42,703 bases of DNA from an uncultured Pseudomonadota bacterium (GCA_903951825.1 CAJBDJ010000054.1:1-42703), one strand, 5' to 3'; positions 1 to 7,382 are shown, counted from the first letter of the stretch. The notes: generated by a model not told the origin, from the sequence alone. Made by a program: numbers and translations.

Positions 1-2
1 CG

Positions 3-125
3 GAGCAGTTGGGCATCACCTCGGTATGGCTGCTTTGTTGCGATCATCTCAAGCGCACCATTGCTGCCATCGGACCACCGAAAATCATCCGCTTACTGCC
101 CGATCATGCAAGCGGTATGGGGTAA
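3..125 (+). CDS. Unidentified partial reading frame at left edge
   Basis: An open frame enters from the left edge and runs 40 codons to a TAA at 123-125. Its residues (EQLGITSVWLLCCDHLKRT and onward) do not match a family I recognise. A stop-free run of this length can occur by chance in GC-rich DNA, so it may be the tail of an upstream gene or simply noncoding. It lies in a different frame from the CheW remnant that follows. Confidence 0.2.
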   Translation, partial: EQLGITSVWLLCCDHLKRTIAAIGPPKIIRLLPDHASGMG

Positions 126-139
126 CTGCGGTTTTTAGG

Positions 140-885
140 ATGAACGCTTTGCGCTCGGCACAAAATTTGACCTGCCGGCTGATTTTCTCCTTGCCGCCAG
201 TTAGTCACAAGGCGAGTCGCGGCTTGTGGTTCTCGGCAGCCAGGTGCTTGCCGTCGGCGCCCGTCAGTCTGCCGGTTATCGTGAGTACAAGGGAAGTGCT
301 GATCCGTATCGCAACGATGTCATCGCCCTCGTGGCTGTGCCCATGGGCGAACTGGGCGCAAGCAGGAAGGCGCTGACACAGCCTGCGCGAGCGGGCGGCA
401 AGGAACGTCTCGTCGGAGGGGCGGTGAGCGCCAGCCAGAATCAAGGCGGGGTTGAAATTGCCAGCTTCCATGTCGGCGATTACTGGCTCGGGTTGCGGGT
501 CCAGGATGTCGTCGAGGCCGTCGAATTGAAGGGATTTGTACGGATTCCCAATGCGCCGGCGCAGATTTTCGGGAGCATGGTCTATCGTTCGCAAGCTATC
601 CCGCTCTATAACCTGCGCAGCGCTCTGGGAGTCAAGGACGCGGACTATTCAGCCGAAGCGCAGGTGGTCGTGATCGACAGCGACAGCGGGAAGCGCTTCG
701 GTGTCCTGGTGGACTCGCTGGGGGAGATTTCACAAGTCGCCGACGAGGCAATCGAGCCTGCCGGCAATATTTTTGTCGGCATGACGTCCTTGCTCGCCTC
801 GATTGTCAAATCAGCCACCGACGAGGGCGCCATGCTGACCCTGCTTTCGGTTGCCAGCATGGTCAGCCTGCTTGAGGAATATTAG
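140..885 (+). pseudogene. Cache-CheW chemotaxis protein, decayed or 5'-truncated
   Basis: CheW-type domains couple chemoreceptors to the CheA kinase at cytoplasmic arrays. From about 451 the frame encodes a CheW-like domain (FHVGDYWLGLRVQDVVEAVE, then PLYNLRSALG, then a GVLVDSLGEI-type segment). Upstream, in the same frame, 140-400 resembles the end of a Cache-type sensor (DERFALGTKFDLPADF, SAGYREYKG, PYRNDVIALVAVPMGE). The frame is broken by a TAG at 137-139 and another at 202-204. I found no ATG with a ribosome binding site before the CheW domain. The longest uninterrupted piece would need a GTG at 226 with no Shine-Dalgarno. The likeliest reading is a degraded remnant of a longer Cache-CheW protein; a translated stand-alone CheW fragment is the alternative. 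Its stop overlaps the convergent SOUL gene's stop by two bases. Confidence 0.6.
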
Positions 886-1586
886 CGTCCGCCGGGAGCG
901 GCGGGCGTTCCCGATTGTGCCTCCGCCGCGCTTTCCTTGATTTCCTGCAGTATCTCGTTGCGCCGCCAGAAGGGCAGCGTCCAGGGCGGGTTGTAGCGAG
1001 CGAGTTGAGGTCGGCCAATGCTTTCGAGCGCCCTGGCTTGGATCCAGGCCGCCAGTTCATCGGTTTTTTCCTGCGCCGACGCCTCGCTGTTGAAGCCGCT
1101 ATAAGTGATCGCCACAAAAGTTTTGGCGGGAATTTCGCGCAGGCTGACGAGAGGATTCAGCGGCTTGGGCAAAGTTGCCATGCTGTACTGGCTGGGCATG
1201 ACGAAGTGAATCCGCCAGCGTCGGGCGCCAACCATGCTGCCGGCTTGTTCTGTTTGCGGCTCGACGCTGACGGGTGCCGTCATGGCGATTTTCTCCGAGA
1301 CCGCTTCGGGTTCGACGACGACCGGGACGGTCATGGCGATCGCGGTCTTTTGGTTGTTGCCGAAAATGTAGTCGGCAATCAGCCGAAAGCCGCGGTTCGA
1401 GGCGCTGTCCATGTCGCCGTCGACGATGCCTTCGGCGATGATCTGCGGCGCATAGCGGCGGATCTCGAAGCGCTCTTCCTTGAGTAACAAGGTGAATTTG
1501 GGTTCTTCAGTCGCCATCAGGGAGTTTGTCCAGAAAAGGCCGAGCAGCAGGGCGGTTGAGGTGGCAAAGCCGGGGGTGAGGTTCAA
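882..1586 (-). CDS. SOUL family haem-binding protein, exported
   Basis: The 234-residue product belongs to the SOUL/HBP family, which binds haem or related tetrapyrroles. Residues 1-25 form a likely signal peptide (hydrophobic stretch ending near SLMA), so it should act in the periplasm. The SOUL core follows: FEIRRYAPQIIAEG, then repeated IAMTVPV and IAMTAPVSVE motifs, then FVMPSQYSMATLPKPLN and an AWIQARALESIG segment near the C-terminus. The start is a TTG (1586-1584), chosen because AAGGAG lies six bases upstream and no better start is in frame. It stands alone, with a remnant of another haem-protein gene (ChaN type) just upstream. Family assignment is confident; ligand and role in this organism are not known. 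Confidence 0.85.
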   Translation of the reverse strand: MNLTPGFATSTALLLGLFWTNSLMATEEPKFTLLLKEERFEIRRYAPQIIAEGIVDGDMDSASNRGFRLIADYIFGNNQKTAIAMTVPVVVEPEAVSEKIAMTAPVSVEPQTEQAGSMVGARRWRIHFVMPSQYSMATLPKPLNPLVSLREIPAKTFVAITYSGFNSEASAQEKTDELAAWIQARALESIGRPQLARYNPPWTLPFWRRNEILQEIKESAAEAQSGTPAAPGGR

Positions 1587-1705
1587 TTTTTCTCCTTGCG
1601 GGATGAGTTGGTTGAGACGAGTAATTCAGGCACGGCGGCCGGCTGCGAGAAAACTGCCCTCAGTGGCGGCCATCGGCGGTATGGTGACACCAAGCGCGCC
1701 GAGCG

Positions 1706-1817
1706 CCCCGGCAACCCATTGATCAAGAATCGGCTGCAGGCGACGCGGGAACATTTCAAAGCCGATCACTATTTTCGGTCGCTGCACGTGGAGTGCCGCC
1801 AGCGTCTGCAACTGCCA
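1706..1817 (-). pseudogene. Remnant of ChaN-type haem-binding lipoprotein gene
   Basis: On the minus strand 37 codons read WQLQTLAALHVQRPKIVIGF, then EMFPRRLQPILDQWVAG. This is the N-terminal core of the ChaN/Cofac_haem_bdg family (PF04187), recalled from its FEMFPRR and LDxWVxG motifs. The sequence on both sides departs from the family: the expected GETHD-like motif upstream and the tryptophan-rich region downstream are missing, and the frame ends at 1626. It sits in the 319-base gap between the SOUL gene and the ABC1 kinase gene, in the same orientation. I read it as the leftover of a deleted iron/haem uptake gene. Apart from it I see nothing coding in 1587-1905. Confidence 0.6.
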
Positions 1818-1905
1818 GCAGCCGGTGTTGCCGCCCGGACAAACGTGCTGACAACGACGAGTATTTTCAAGCGGGTTGCGGACATGAAAAGTTTTATGTG
1901 TTTGT

Positions 1906-3273
1906 TCAGGACAACTCGGAAATGCTGCCGCTGAGCGCGTGCAGGGCAATGTCGCGTACTGCGATGCGCGCCTTGAGTTTGGCCGCCAGCAAATAGAGTC
2001 CGCCCAGCTTGCGGTGCAGGAACAAGGCGTCGGCCGGCGGTGTGTGCCAGAAGTCACGATCCCTGCCGAGAACCATGCCGGCATCGCGGATGCGGGCGCC
2101 GAGGTCGCTGTTGCCGAAAGCGTAAACGCCGTCGTGGCGCAAAGGCTCGCAGGCGAGGGCAAAAATATCCAGTACTTGCTGGCGCTGATGAGCCGTGATG
2201 TCGGCCTGAAAGTAGCCGATGTCTTGTGCGGCCTCATTCATTTCGTCACGATCTCCGGCAATTGCCGCCCGCATCAGGCGGCGATAGGCAGCGACCATGG
2301 CATTGCCGTAGGCACGGGTGGCGCCAAAGTCGAGCAAAATGATCTGCCGCGATGCGCGGGCATATTGATAATTGGCAAAATTCGGATCGGTCTGGATCAG
2401 TTTGAACTCGAATAGTTCTCGAAACAGCAGGCTGAACAACTGGCTGACAAGGCGATCCCGCTCGTCCTGCTCAAGAGAAACCAGGCTTTCAAGTGCAACG
2501 CCATCGAGACGAGTCATCGCCAGGATGCTCTCAGTCGTCAGGTCAGCGTGCATTTCTGGCAGCAAGAACTCGCCGGTCGTTGTCAGCAGGCGGCCAAACT
2601 GCATCATGCAGGCGCCTTCGCGACGGTAATCCGCCTCATCGTGCAACTGCCGTTTGGCCTCGTCGAGCAGCGGCTTGATATCGAGGGATTTGGGCAGCAG
2701 GCCTGAGAGACGGAGCAGTGTCGCTACATTATCAACGTCACTCGCGATACTTTGCCGTACACCGGGATACTGAATTTTGATGGCCAAATGGCGGCCATCC
2801 TTGCGCTGGGCAAAGTGCACTTGACCGATCGAGGCGGCTGCCACCGGGGTGAAGGAAAATTGTTGGAAATGGCGATCCCAACCCGTTCCCCAGTTAGCCT
2901 CAAGTGCCGCGACGACCTGGCTCATTGGCATCGGGATGGCGTCGGCGCGCAGCCGCGAGAGAATCTCGGTCAGTTCGGGCGGCAACAATTCACCGGCATC
3001 CATCGACAATAACTGACCGACTTTCATTGCCGCCCCGCGCAGTTGGGCGAGCTGCCCGGCAAGCCGCCGGGCATTGCCCGGCGTCAGCAGCAAGTCATGG
3101 ACTGTTGGGCGTTTGCCTTGAATAAATTGTCTGGCGCCCTCGGCCAGCATGTTGCCGGCAACGCCGCCGGCCAATGAGCCGAGACGTGCCAGGCGTGACC
3201 AGCGCCCACCGGGAACGGCCGTGCCGGTTTGCCCTGGATCAATGGCCATGGCCATTGGCTTGCGCCTTGCCAT
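1906..3273 (-). CDS. ABC1/UbiB-like atypical kinase (ADCK family)
   Basis: A 455-residue member of the ABC1/ADCK/UbiB atypical kinase family. Such proteins act as ATPases or kinases, often tied to ubiquinone or other isoprenoid lipid metabolism. Visible marks: the family KxGQ motif (KVGQ, about residues 84-87), the alanine-rich nucleotide loop AAASIGQVH (146-153), the lysine strand AIKIQYPG (164-171), a DPNFANY catalytic-loop segment and the metal-binding LLDFG. It lacks the C-terminal membrane helices of true UbiB, so it is a paralogue rather than ubiB. It is last in the SDR-DUF3429-membrane protein operon and overlaps its upstream gene. ATG at 3273 is taken as start. An AAGG nine bases before a second ATG at 3255 makes that a serious alternative. 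Confidence 0.85.
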   Translation of the reverse strand: MARRKPMAMAIDPGQTGTAVPGGRWSRLARLGSLAGGVAGNMLAEGARQFIQGKRPTVHDLLLTPGNARRLAGQLAQLRGAAMKVGQLLSMDAGELLPPELTEILSRLRADAIPMPMSQVVAALEANWGTGWDRHFQQFSFTPVAAASIGQVHFAQRKDGRHLAIKIQYPGVRQSIASDVDNVATLLRLSGLLPKSLDIKPLLDEAKRQLHDEADYRREGACMMQFGRLLTTTGEFLLPEMHADLTTESILAMTRLDGVALESLVSLEQDERDRLVSQLFSLLFRELFEFKLIQTDPNFANYQYARASRQIILLDFGATRAYGNAMVAAYRRLMRAAIAGDRDEMNEAAQDIGYFQADITAHQRQQVLDIFALACEPLRHDGVYAFGNSDLGARIRDAGMVLGRDRDFWHTPPADALFLHRKLGGLYLLAAKLKARIAVRDIALHALSGSISELS

Positions 3274-3586
3274 CAAGCGTTTCGGCCTCGATCAAGGGAT
3301 AGGCGTCGGCGACATAGGCCGGACCTTTCATCACAACGATGATGAAAGCCGCAATGGCAACGGTGAGCAGAACTGTCCAGTAGAGGATGACCAGACTGGC
3401 GACATAAATGTCGGTGGTCATGATCAAGTGGGCGTCGTTCTCAGCGGCGAAAAAACGCACCAGCAGTGCCGGGCTGGCCAACCCCAGGCTGCCCAGCAGC
3501 CACCATTTCGGCAGATTGCGCAATACCATGCGCTCCTTACCAGGCGGTGTTCGCGTAAAGCCCGGCAAGCGGTTGAAAAAGTTCAT
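3239..3586 (-). CDS. Small membrane protein of the photolyase/SDR cluster
   Basis: A 115-residue protein with two predicted membrane helices, roughly WWLLGSLGLASPALLVRFF and IYVASLVILYWTVLLTVAIA, the second running on into FIIVV. It has a basic N-terminus (MNFFNRLPGFTRTPPGKERM) and a His/Gly-rich tail (ANGHGH). I do not recognise a named family. The start is the ATG at 3586, preceded seven bases upstream by GAGGGAGG; a longer frame starting at 3631 lacks such a site. It lies between the DUF3429 gene and the ABC1 kinase gene, overlapping the latter, so co-expression with a light/repair-linked cluster is likely. The function is unknown. Confidence 0.75.
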   Translation of the reverse strand: MNFFNRLPGFTRTPPGKERMVLRNLPKWWLLGSLGLASPALLVRFFAAENDAHLIMTTDIYVASLVILYWTVLLTVAIAAFIIVVMKGPAYVADAYPLIEAETLDGKAQANGHGH

Positions 3587-3620
3587 GGCGCCCTCCCTCA
3601 AGTGATGTTGGGTAATGTGA

Positions 3621-4085
3621 TCATGCGGCAAAAAGGCTGCCGACCAGACAAATACAGGCGGTCATGGTGAGGTGAAAACGGAGTGGCAAATACCACCCCG
3701 GTAGTTCGGCGTGCTTGTCGAGATAACGGTCGCGCAGGTAATTGGCGATAAATCCACCCATCAACAACGGGGTCGCAACATGGGCTGGCAGCAGCAATGC
3801 CGGCCAGGCGACGAGCGCCGGTAGCACGCTCCAGAGGTAAGCTGCCGAGCGCTGCTGCTCTTTGAGGTTCGGCAAGTGCATCGCAAAACCCCAGTGCAGG
3901 GCGCCGACAAAGCCGAGAATGATCGCGCCGTAGGCAAGGAGGGTGTCGCGCCAGAGGGGAGCATGGGCTGGGTCGGCGAAACTGGCGAATGTCAGAAAAA
4001 CAAACGGCAGCAGCCCGCCGTAACCCAGCCAGGCGACGACGACAGGCTGGCTACCGGCGGGGCGGTGAGGCATCTCGTGGTTCAT
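3621..4085 (-). CDS. DUF3429 domain integral membrane protein
   Basis: A 154-residue membrane protein that I assign to DUF3429. Four to five hydrophobic helices are visible: WLGYGGLLPFVFLTFASF, LLAYGAIILGFVGALHWGF, a segment around LWSVLPALVAWPALLL, and a last helix MTACICLVGSLFAA. The GALHWGF motif and the NYLRDRYLDKHAELPGWYLPLR loop are typical of the family. ATG at 4085 is chosen because it overlaps the SDR stop as ATGA, which fits translational coupling; an in-frame start at 4130 lies inside the SDR gene. Members commonly sit beside photolyase, SDR and related light-inducible genes in proteobacteria, as here. The biochemical role is unknown. Confidence 0.85.
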   Translation of the reverse strand: MNHEMPHRPAGSQPVVVAWLGYGGLLPFVFLTFASFADPAHAPLWRDTLLAYGAIILGFVGALHWGFAMHLPNLKEQQRSAAYLWSVLPALVAWPALLLPAHVATPLLMGGFIANYLRDRYLDKHAELPGWYLPLRFHLTMTACICLVGSLFAA

Positions 4086-4822
4086 TTGACGAGCGGACGA
4101 ATGCTCGAGAAGCCGCCGTCGAGCGCCCATATCTGACCAGTCACCCGTGCTGCCGTCTCGGAAAGCAGCCAGACCATCAGCTCGGCCAGTTCGTCGGGTG
4201 AGCCGATACCGGGTAGTGGGTACTGGCGGCCGGCAGCTTCGCGCGCCATCTGACTGCCGATCAGTCCGGCGGCGGCCGGGGTATCCATGAGGCCGGGGGC
4301 GACGGCGTTGATGCGAATGCCGGCCGCCGCATAGGTCGCTGCAGCGCCGCGCACCAACCCCTCAAGCCCGCCTTTGGCAGCGGCAATCGCTTCGTGGTTG
4401 GGAGTGCCGATCTGCGCCGCGACCGACGAGACCAACACCGCAGCGCCGGGGACGCGGAGATCGCGCAAATTGCCGACAAAACCGGCCAGAGTGTGAAAGG
4501 CGCTGATCAAATTGGCGCTCAGGCCATCGCTCAAATCAGCCTCGCTCATCCGGTGCAAGGGGCTGAGGCGAATGTTGCCGACGCAGTGAGCCAGCGCGGT
4601 CGGGATCATTTCCTGTGCTTTAGCGATACGGAAAATCTGCCGAACGCCTTCGACACTTGAACAATCGGCCTCAATTTGCAGAAAGCGCTGGCCGAAAGCG
4701 TCGCTCAAATGGCTGGCTTGGCGACTGACGACCACCAAATCCCAGCCGGCGCCGGCCAGCTTCTCGACAACTGCGCGCCCGAGGCCGCCGGCTGCGCCCG
4801 TTACCAATGCGGTTTTTTGCAT
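4082..4822 (-). CDS. Short-chain dehydrogenase-like protein lacking the catalytic Tyr
   Basis: A 246-residue SDR-fold protein. The Rossmann motif TGAAGGLG is at residues 8-15, a VLVSSVAA segment supplies the usual catalytic serine, and INAVAPGLMDTP follows the active site as in classical SDRs. The YxxxK motif reads IAAAK (within NHEAIAAAK): the lysine is kept but the tyrosine position is isoleucine. That casts doubt on ordinary dehydrogenase activity, although the fold and NAD(P) site look intact. AAGGAG lies before the ATG at 4822. First gene of the minus-strand operon and divergent from the DUF2256-photolyase pair, with which this SDR type often travels. Substrate unknown. Confidence 0.85.
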   Translation of the reverse strand: MQKTALVTGAAGGLGRAVVEKLAGAGWDLVVVSRQASHLSDAFGQRFLQIEADCSSVEGVRQIFRIAKAQEMIPTALAHCVGNIRLSPLHRMSEADLSDGLSANLISAFHTLAGFVGNLRDLRVPGAAVLVSSVAAQIGTPNHEAIAAAKGGLEGLVRGAAATYAAAGIRINAVAPGLMDTPAAAGLIGSQMAREAAGRQYPLPGIGSPDELAELMVWLLSETAARVTGQIWALDGGFSSIRPLVK

Positions 4823-4879
4823 CTAATTCTCCTTGTCAACGTCGGCTTCTCTGCGGATCGGCAAACTATCATGATGCAG

Positions 4880-4909
4880 ATTATGATGAACAAAGTTATT
4901 ATTTGTCTA
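4880..4909 (-). promoter_or_regulatory. Putative sigma70 promoter for the SDR operon
   Basis: On the minus strand a -35 hexamer TAGACA (4904-4909) and a -10 hexamer CATAAT (4880-4885) are separated by 18 bases. Each matches its consensus at five of six positions. The predicted start lies about 50 bases before the SDR ATG. The -35 element overlaps the palindrome at 4902-4916, so occupancy of that site should affect transcription. Confidence 0.45.
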
Positions 4910-4916
4910 GGACAAA
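4902..4916. promoter_or_regulatory. 15-bp palindrome, candidate operator of the divergent photolyase region
   Basis: TTTGTC-TAG-GACAAA has perfect six-base arms around a three-base centre, midway between the divergent SDR and DUF2256/photolyase genes. It overlaps the predicted -35 of the SDR promoter. Dyads of this kind are bound by MerR/LitR-like or other dimeric regulators of photolyase clusters, but no regulator gene lies in the window and the binder is unknown. Confidence 0.45.
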
Positions 4917-4963
4917 GTAAAGCAAACCCCGGTTACAAGCCTGGATTTTCGATTGAGTTACCC

Positions 4964-5107
4964 ATGCGCAAAAAATCCGATCTGGCGAGCAAAATCTGCT
5001 GTGCCTGCACCCGACCGTTTGTCTGGCGAAAAAAATGGGCAAAAGTTTGGGATGCAGTGAAATATTGCTCCGAACGCTGCCGCCGAAGCGGCGCGGAAAA
5101 GCCATGA
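4964..5107 (+). CDS. DUF2256 small zinc-finger-like protein
   Basis: A 47-residue basic protein that fits DUF2256. Cysteines are arranged as C12-x2-C15 and C35-x3-C39 around the family core RPFVWRKKWAKVWD and VKYCSERCR, suggesting a single bound zinc. The TGA overlaps the photolyase ATG (ATGA at 5104-5107), so the two are translated together. No strong Shine-Dalgarno precedes the ATG, but the family start fits here. Members are repeatedly found beside FeS photolyase/cryptochrome genes. A role as partner or nucleic-acid binder is inference. Confidence 0.85.
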   Translation: MRKKSDLASKICCACTRPFVWRKKWAKVWDAVKYCSERCRRSGAEKP

Positions 5108-6633
5108 CAACGCTCAGGCTGATTCTTGGCGACCAGCTCAATCCACGGCATAGCTGGCTGTCGACGACGAATGGCGAGGTTGTGTACGTGCTGATGGAAA
5201 TCCGTCAGGAAACCGATTACGTCCTGCACCACGCGCAGAAAATTCTCGCCATCTTTGCCGCCATGCGCGATTTCGCCCGGCAACTCAGAGCTGCCGGACA
5301 TCGCGTGGATTATCTGGCGATCGACGATACAGAAAATCGCCAATCACTGTCAGGCAACCTCGATGCGCTGATTGCCCGCTACTCTGCCAGCGCCTTTGCT
5401 TATCAGGCACCCGACGAGTGGCGGCTCGATCAACAGTTGGCGAGCTACGCGCAGCAACTGACGATTCCCGCGCAAATGGTTGATAGTGAGCATTTCTACA
5501 CGCAACGCAACGAGGCGGCGCAGTTTTTTGTCCATCGCAAACAATGGCTGATGGAGTATTTTTACCGCCACATGCGCATTCGCCACGAAGTGCTGATGGC
5601 CGGCGCGGCCAAGCCGCTGGGCGGGCAATGGAACTTCGATCATGACAATCGCAAGCCGTGGCCGGGTTTGCCACATGAACCCGTAGACTGGCGCAGCCAA
5701 CACGATCATTCGGCGCTATGGCAAAGCATCGAGCAGGCGGGGGTGGCCAGTTTTGGCGCCGCCGATGCCGAGCGCCTCGCCTGGCCGCTCAACCGTGGCG
5801 AGGCGTTGCAACATCTCGACCAATTCATTGCCCGCTCATTACCGCATTTCGGTGATTTTCAGGATGCGCTGACCTCCCGCGCCTGGCGGCTTTTCCACTC
5901 GCTGCTCTCCTTCGCGCTCAATACCAAGATGCTCGACCCGCGCGAAGTGGTCGCCAGCGTTGAGGGCGCCCATGCCTCGGGCCGAGTACCGCTGCCTGCT
6001 GCCGAAGGCTTCATACGGCAGATTCTCGGCTGGCGCGAATATGTACGCGGTGTCTATTGGGCCAACATGCCAGGTTACGAGGCGCAGAATTTTTTTGACC
6101 ACCAACAGCCGTTGCCGCCGTGGTTCTGGGATGCTCAAACCAAAATGCGCTGTCTCGAACACGCCATCGGTCAATCGCTTGAGCACGCCTATGCCCACCA
6201 TATTCAGCGTCTGATGGTGATCGGCAATTTTGCCTTGCTTGCCGGACTCGATCCGCACGCTGTTCACCGCTGGTATCTCGGTGTTTATATCGACGCCATA
6301 GAATGGGTTGAGTTACCCAACACCATCGGCATGAGCCAGTTCGCCGATGGTGGCCAGTTGGCCACCAAGCCCTATGTTTCAAGCGCCGCCTACATCGACC
6401 GCATGAGCGATTACTGCAAATCTTGTCATTACGATAAAAAGGCTCGCCTTGGCGAACGGGCTTGTCCTTTCAATGCACTCTACTGGGATTTTTTCGCGCG
6501 CAATAGCGAGCGGCTCTCAGCCAACCCGCGTTTATCCATGGTTTATCGACAATTGGCGAAAATGGCACCGGAAACGCTGGTCGCCACGCAGGCCAGGGCA
6601 TCGGAACTTCGTCATGGGATGGCAACAATATAA
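5104..6633 (+). CDS. phrB: Iron-sulfur (6-4) photolyase / FeS-BCP family protein
   Basis: A 509-residue deoxyribodipyrimidine photolyase-related protein of the FeS-BCP (PhrB-like) class, which uses FAD and light to repair (6-4) photoproducts. The N-terminal antenna domain starts LRLILGDQLNPRHSWL; the helical FAD domain includes GWREYVRGVYW, IQRLMVIGNFALLAGLDP and WVELPNTIGMSQFADGG. Four cysteines fall at 350, 438, 441 and 454, the positions known to bind the [4Fe-4S] cluster in Agrobacterium PhrB; the last three lie in YCKSCHYD and ERACPFN. The start at 5104 is set by the ATGA overlap with DUF2256. It follows the divergent palindrome and is probably regulated with the SDR operon. The class is confident; 6-4 specificity is inferred from the family. 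Confidence 0.93.
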   Translation: MTTLRLILGDQLNPRHSWLSTTNGEVVYVLMEIRQETDYVLHHAQKILAIFAAMRDFARQLRAAGHRVDYLAIDDTENRQSLSGNLDALIARYSASAFAYQAPDEWRLDQQLASYAQQLTIPAQMVDSEHFYTQRNEAAQFFVHRKQWLMEYFYRHMRIRHEVLMAGAAKPLGGQWNFDHDNRKPWPGLPHEPVDWRSQHDHSALWQSIEQAGVASFGAADAERLAWPLNRGEALQHLDQFIARSLPHFGDFQDALTSRAWRLFHSLLSFALNTKMLDPREVVASVEGAHASGRVPLPAAEGFIRQILGWREYVRGVYWANMPGYEAQNFFDHQQPLPPWFWDAQTKMRCLEHAIGQSLEHAYAHHIQRLMVIGNFALLAGLDPHAVHRWYLGVYIDAIEWVELPNTIGMSQFADGGQLATKPYVSSAAYIDRMSDYCKSCHYDKKARLGERACPFNALYWDFFARNSERLSANPRLSMVYRQLAKMAPETLVATQARASELRHGMATI

Positions 6634-6741
6634 ACCCCGGCGGCGTAGTAGAAAGACATATTTTGTGCGGTGCACCAATTGTCGATAAAGTACGTTATAC
6701 TGCGTCGCGTACACTTCAAAAACTCTCCAAGGAAAACCGTC

Positions 6742-7257
6742 ATGTCCATCAATCCTGAACAATTCGCCGCCGCCAACAAGGCAACCGTTGATTCCCTGCT
6801 TGCTGTCGCCAACACGGCTCTGGCTTCTGCCGAGCGGATCGCCTCTCTCAATTTGAATACCGCGCGCGCCGCCCTCGAAGATGCCACCTCCGGCGTTCAG
6901 TCGGTGATTTCCGCCAAAGATCCACAAGCGGCGCTCGCAGCTCAATCTTCTCTGGCCAAACCGGCAGTTGAAAAAGCGGTTGCCTACTCACGCTCGGTCT
7001 ATGAAATCACCTCTGAAGCCCAGAAGGATCTGGCCAAGATGGTTGAAGCTCAATTCGGTGATTTCCAGAAGAATGTTGCTGGCATGGTCGCCATGGCCTC
7101 CAAATCTGCCCCGGCTGGCTCCGAGGGCGCGGTTGCTGCAATTCAGAGTGCAATCGCTGCCGCCAACTCGGCTTTTGGTAACATGAATGCCGTTGCCAAG
7201 CAGTTCGCTGAAACGGCGCAAGCCAACATCGCGGCAATGAGCAAGCAATCCAAGTAA
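6742..7257 (+). CDS. phaP: Phasin, polyhydroxyalkanoate granule protein
   Basis: A 171-residue phasin, an amphipathic protein that coats polyhydroxyalkanoate granules and controls their size and number. The N-terminus MSINPEQFAAANKATVDSLL leads into the phasin_2 pattern, and the whole chain is Ala-rich helix with no membrane segment or Cys. AAGGA lies nine bases before the ATG. A TATACT at 6696-6701 could be a -10 element, but I see no matching -35. A near-perfect terminator follows at 7281, so it is likely transcribed alone. The family is clear; which phasin paralogue it is cannot be told here. Confidence 0.92.
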   Translation: MSINPEQFAAANKATVDSLLAVANTALASAERIASLNLNTARAALEDATSGVQSVISAKDPQAALAAQSSLAKPAVEKAVAYSRSVYEITSEAQKDLAKMVEAQFGDFQKNVAGMVAMASKSAPAGSEGAVAAIQSAIAAANSAFGNMNAVAKQFAETAQANIAAMSKQSK

Positions 7258-7280
7258 CTTTCCGGCTTGGCCGCAAAACA

Positions 7281-7310
7281 AAGCCCCACACAATTTGTGG
7301 GGCTTTTTCT
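7281..7310 (+). terminator. Rho-independent terminator after phasin
   Basis: Ten-base perfect stem AAGCCCCACA (7281-7290) with TGTGGGGCTT (7296-7305), loop CAATT, followed by a T run. It begins 23 bases after the phasin stop. Confidence 0.92.
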
Positions 7311-7347
7311 TGAGCAGGGATTTTTTTGCATTTTTTGCAAAAGTATG

Positions 7348-7376
7348 TTGCGTCGCAGCATCAGCGTCGGCATAAT
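7348..7376 (+). promoter_or_regulatory. Putative sigma70 promoter of a candidate small RNA
   Basis: A -35 TTGCGT (7348-7353) is followed, at exactly 17 bases, by a -10 CATAAT (7371-7376). The 27 bases upstream (7321-7347) are a T/A-rich run that could serve as an UP element. It lies downstream of the phasin terminator and upstream of a second, otherwise orphan terminator. Confidence 0.5.
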
Positions 7377-7382
7377 AACGTT

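Noticed and set aside
1626-2237. A 203-codon minus-strand frame as a complete gene
   Set aside because: Its first two thirds run through the ABC1 kinase gene in another frame and have no homology. Only the stretch 1706-1817 resembles a family (ChaN) and is listed as a remnant.
6679-6701. TTGTCG and TATACT before phasin as a sigma70 promoter
   Set aside because: The spacing is 11 bases. The TATACT alone remains a possible -10 without a -35.
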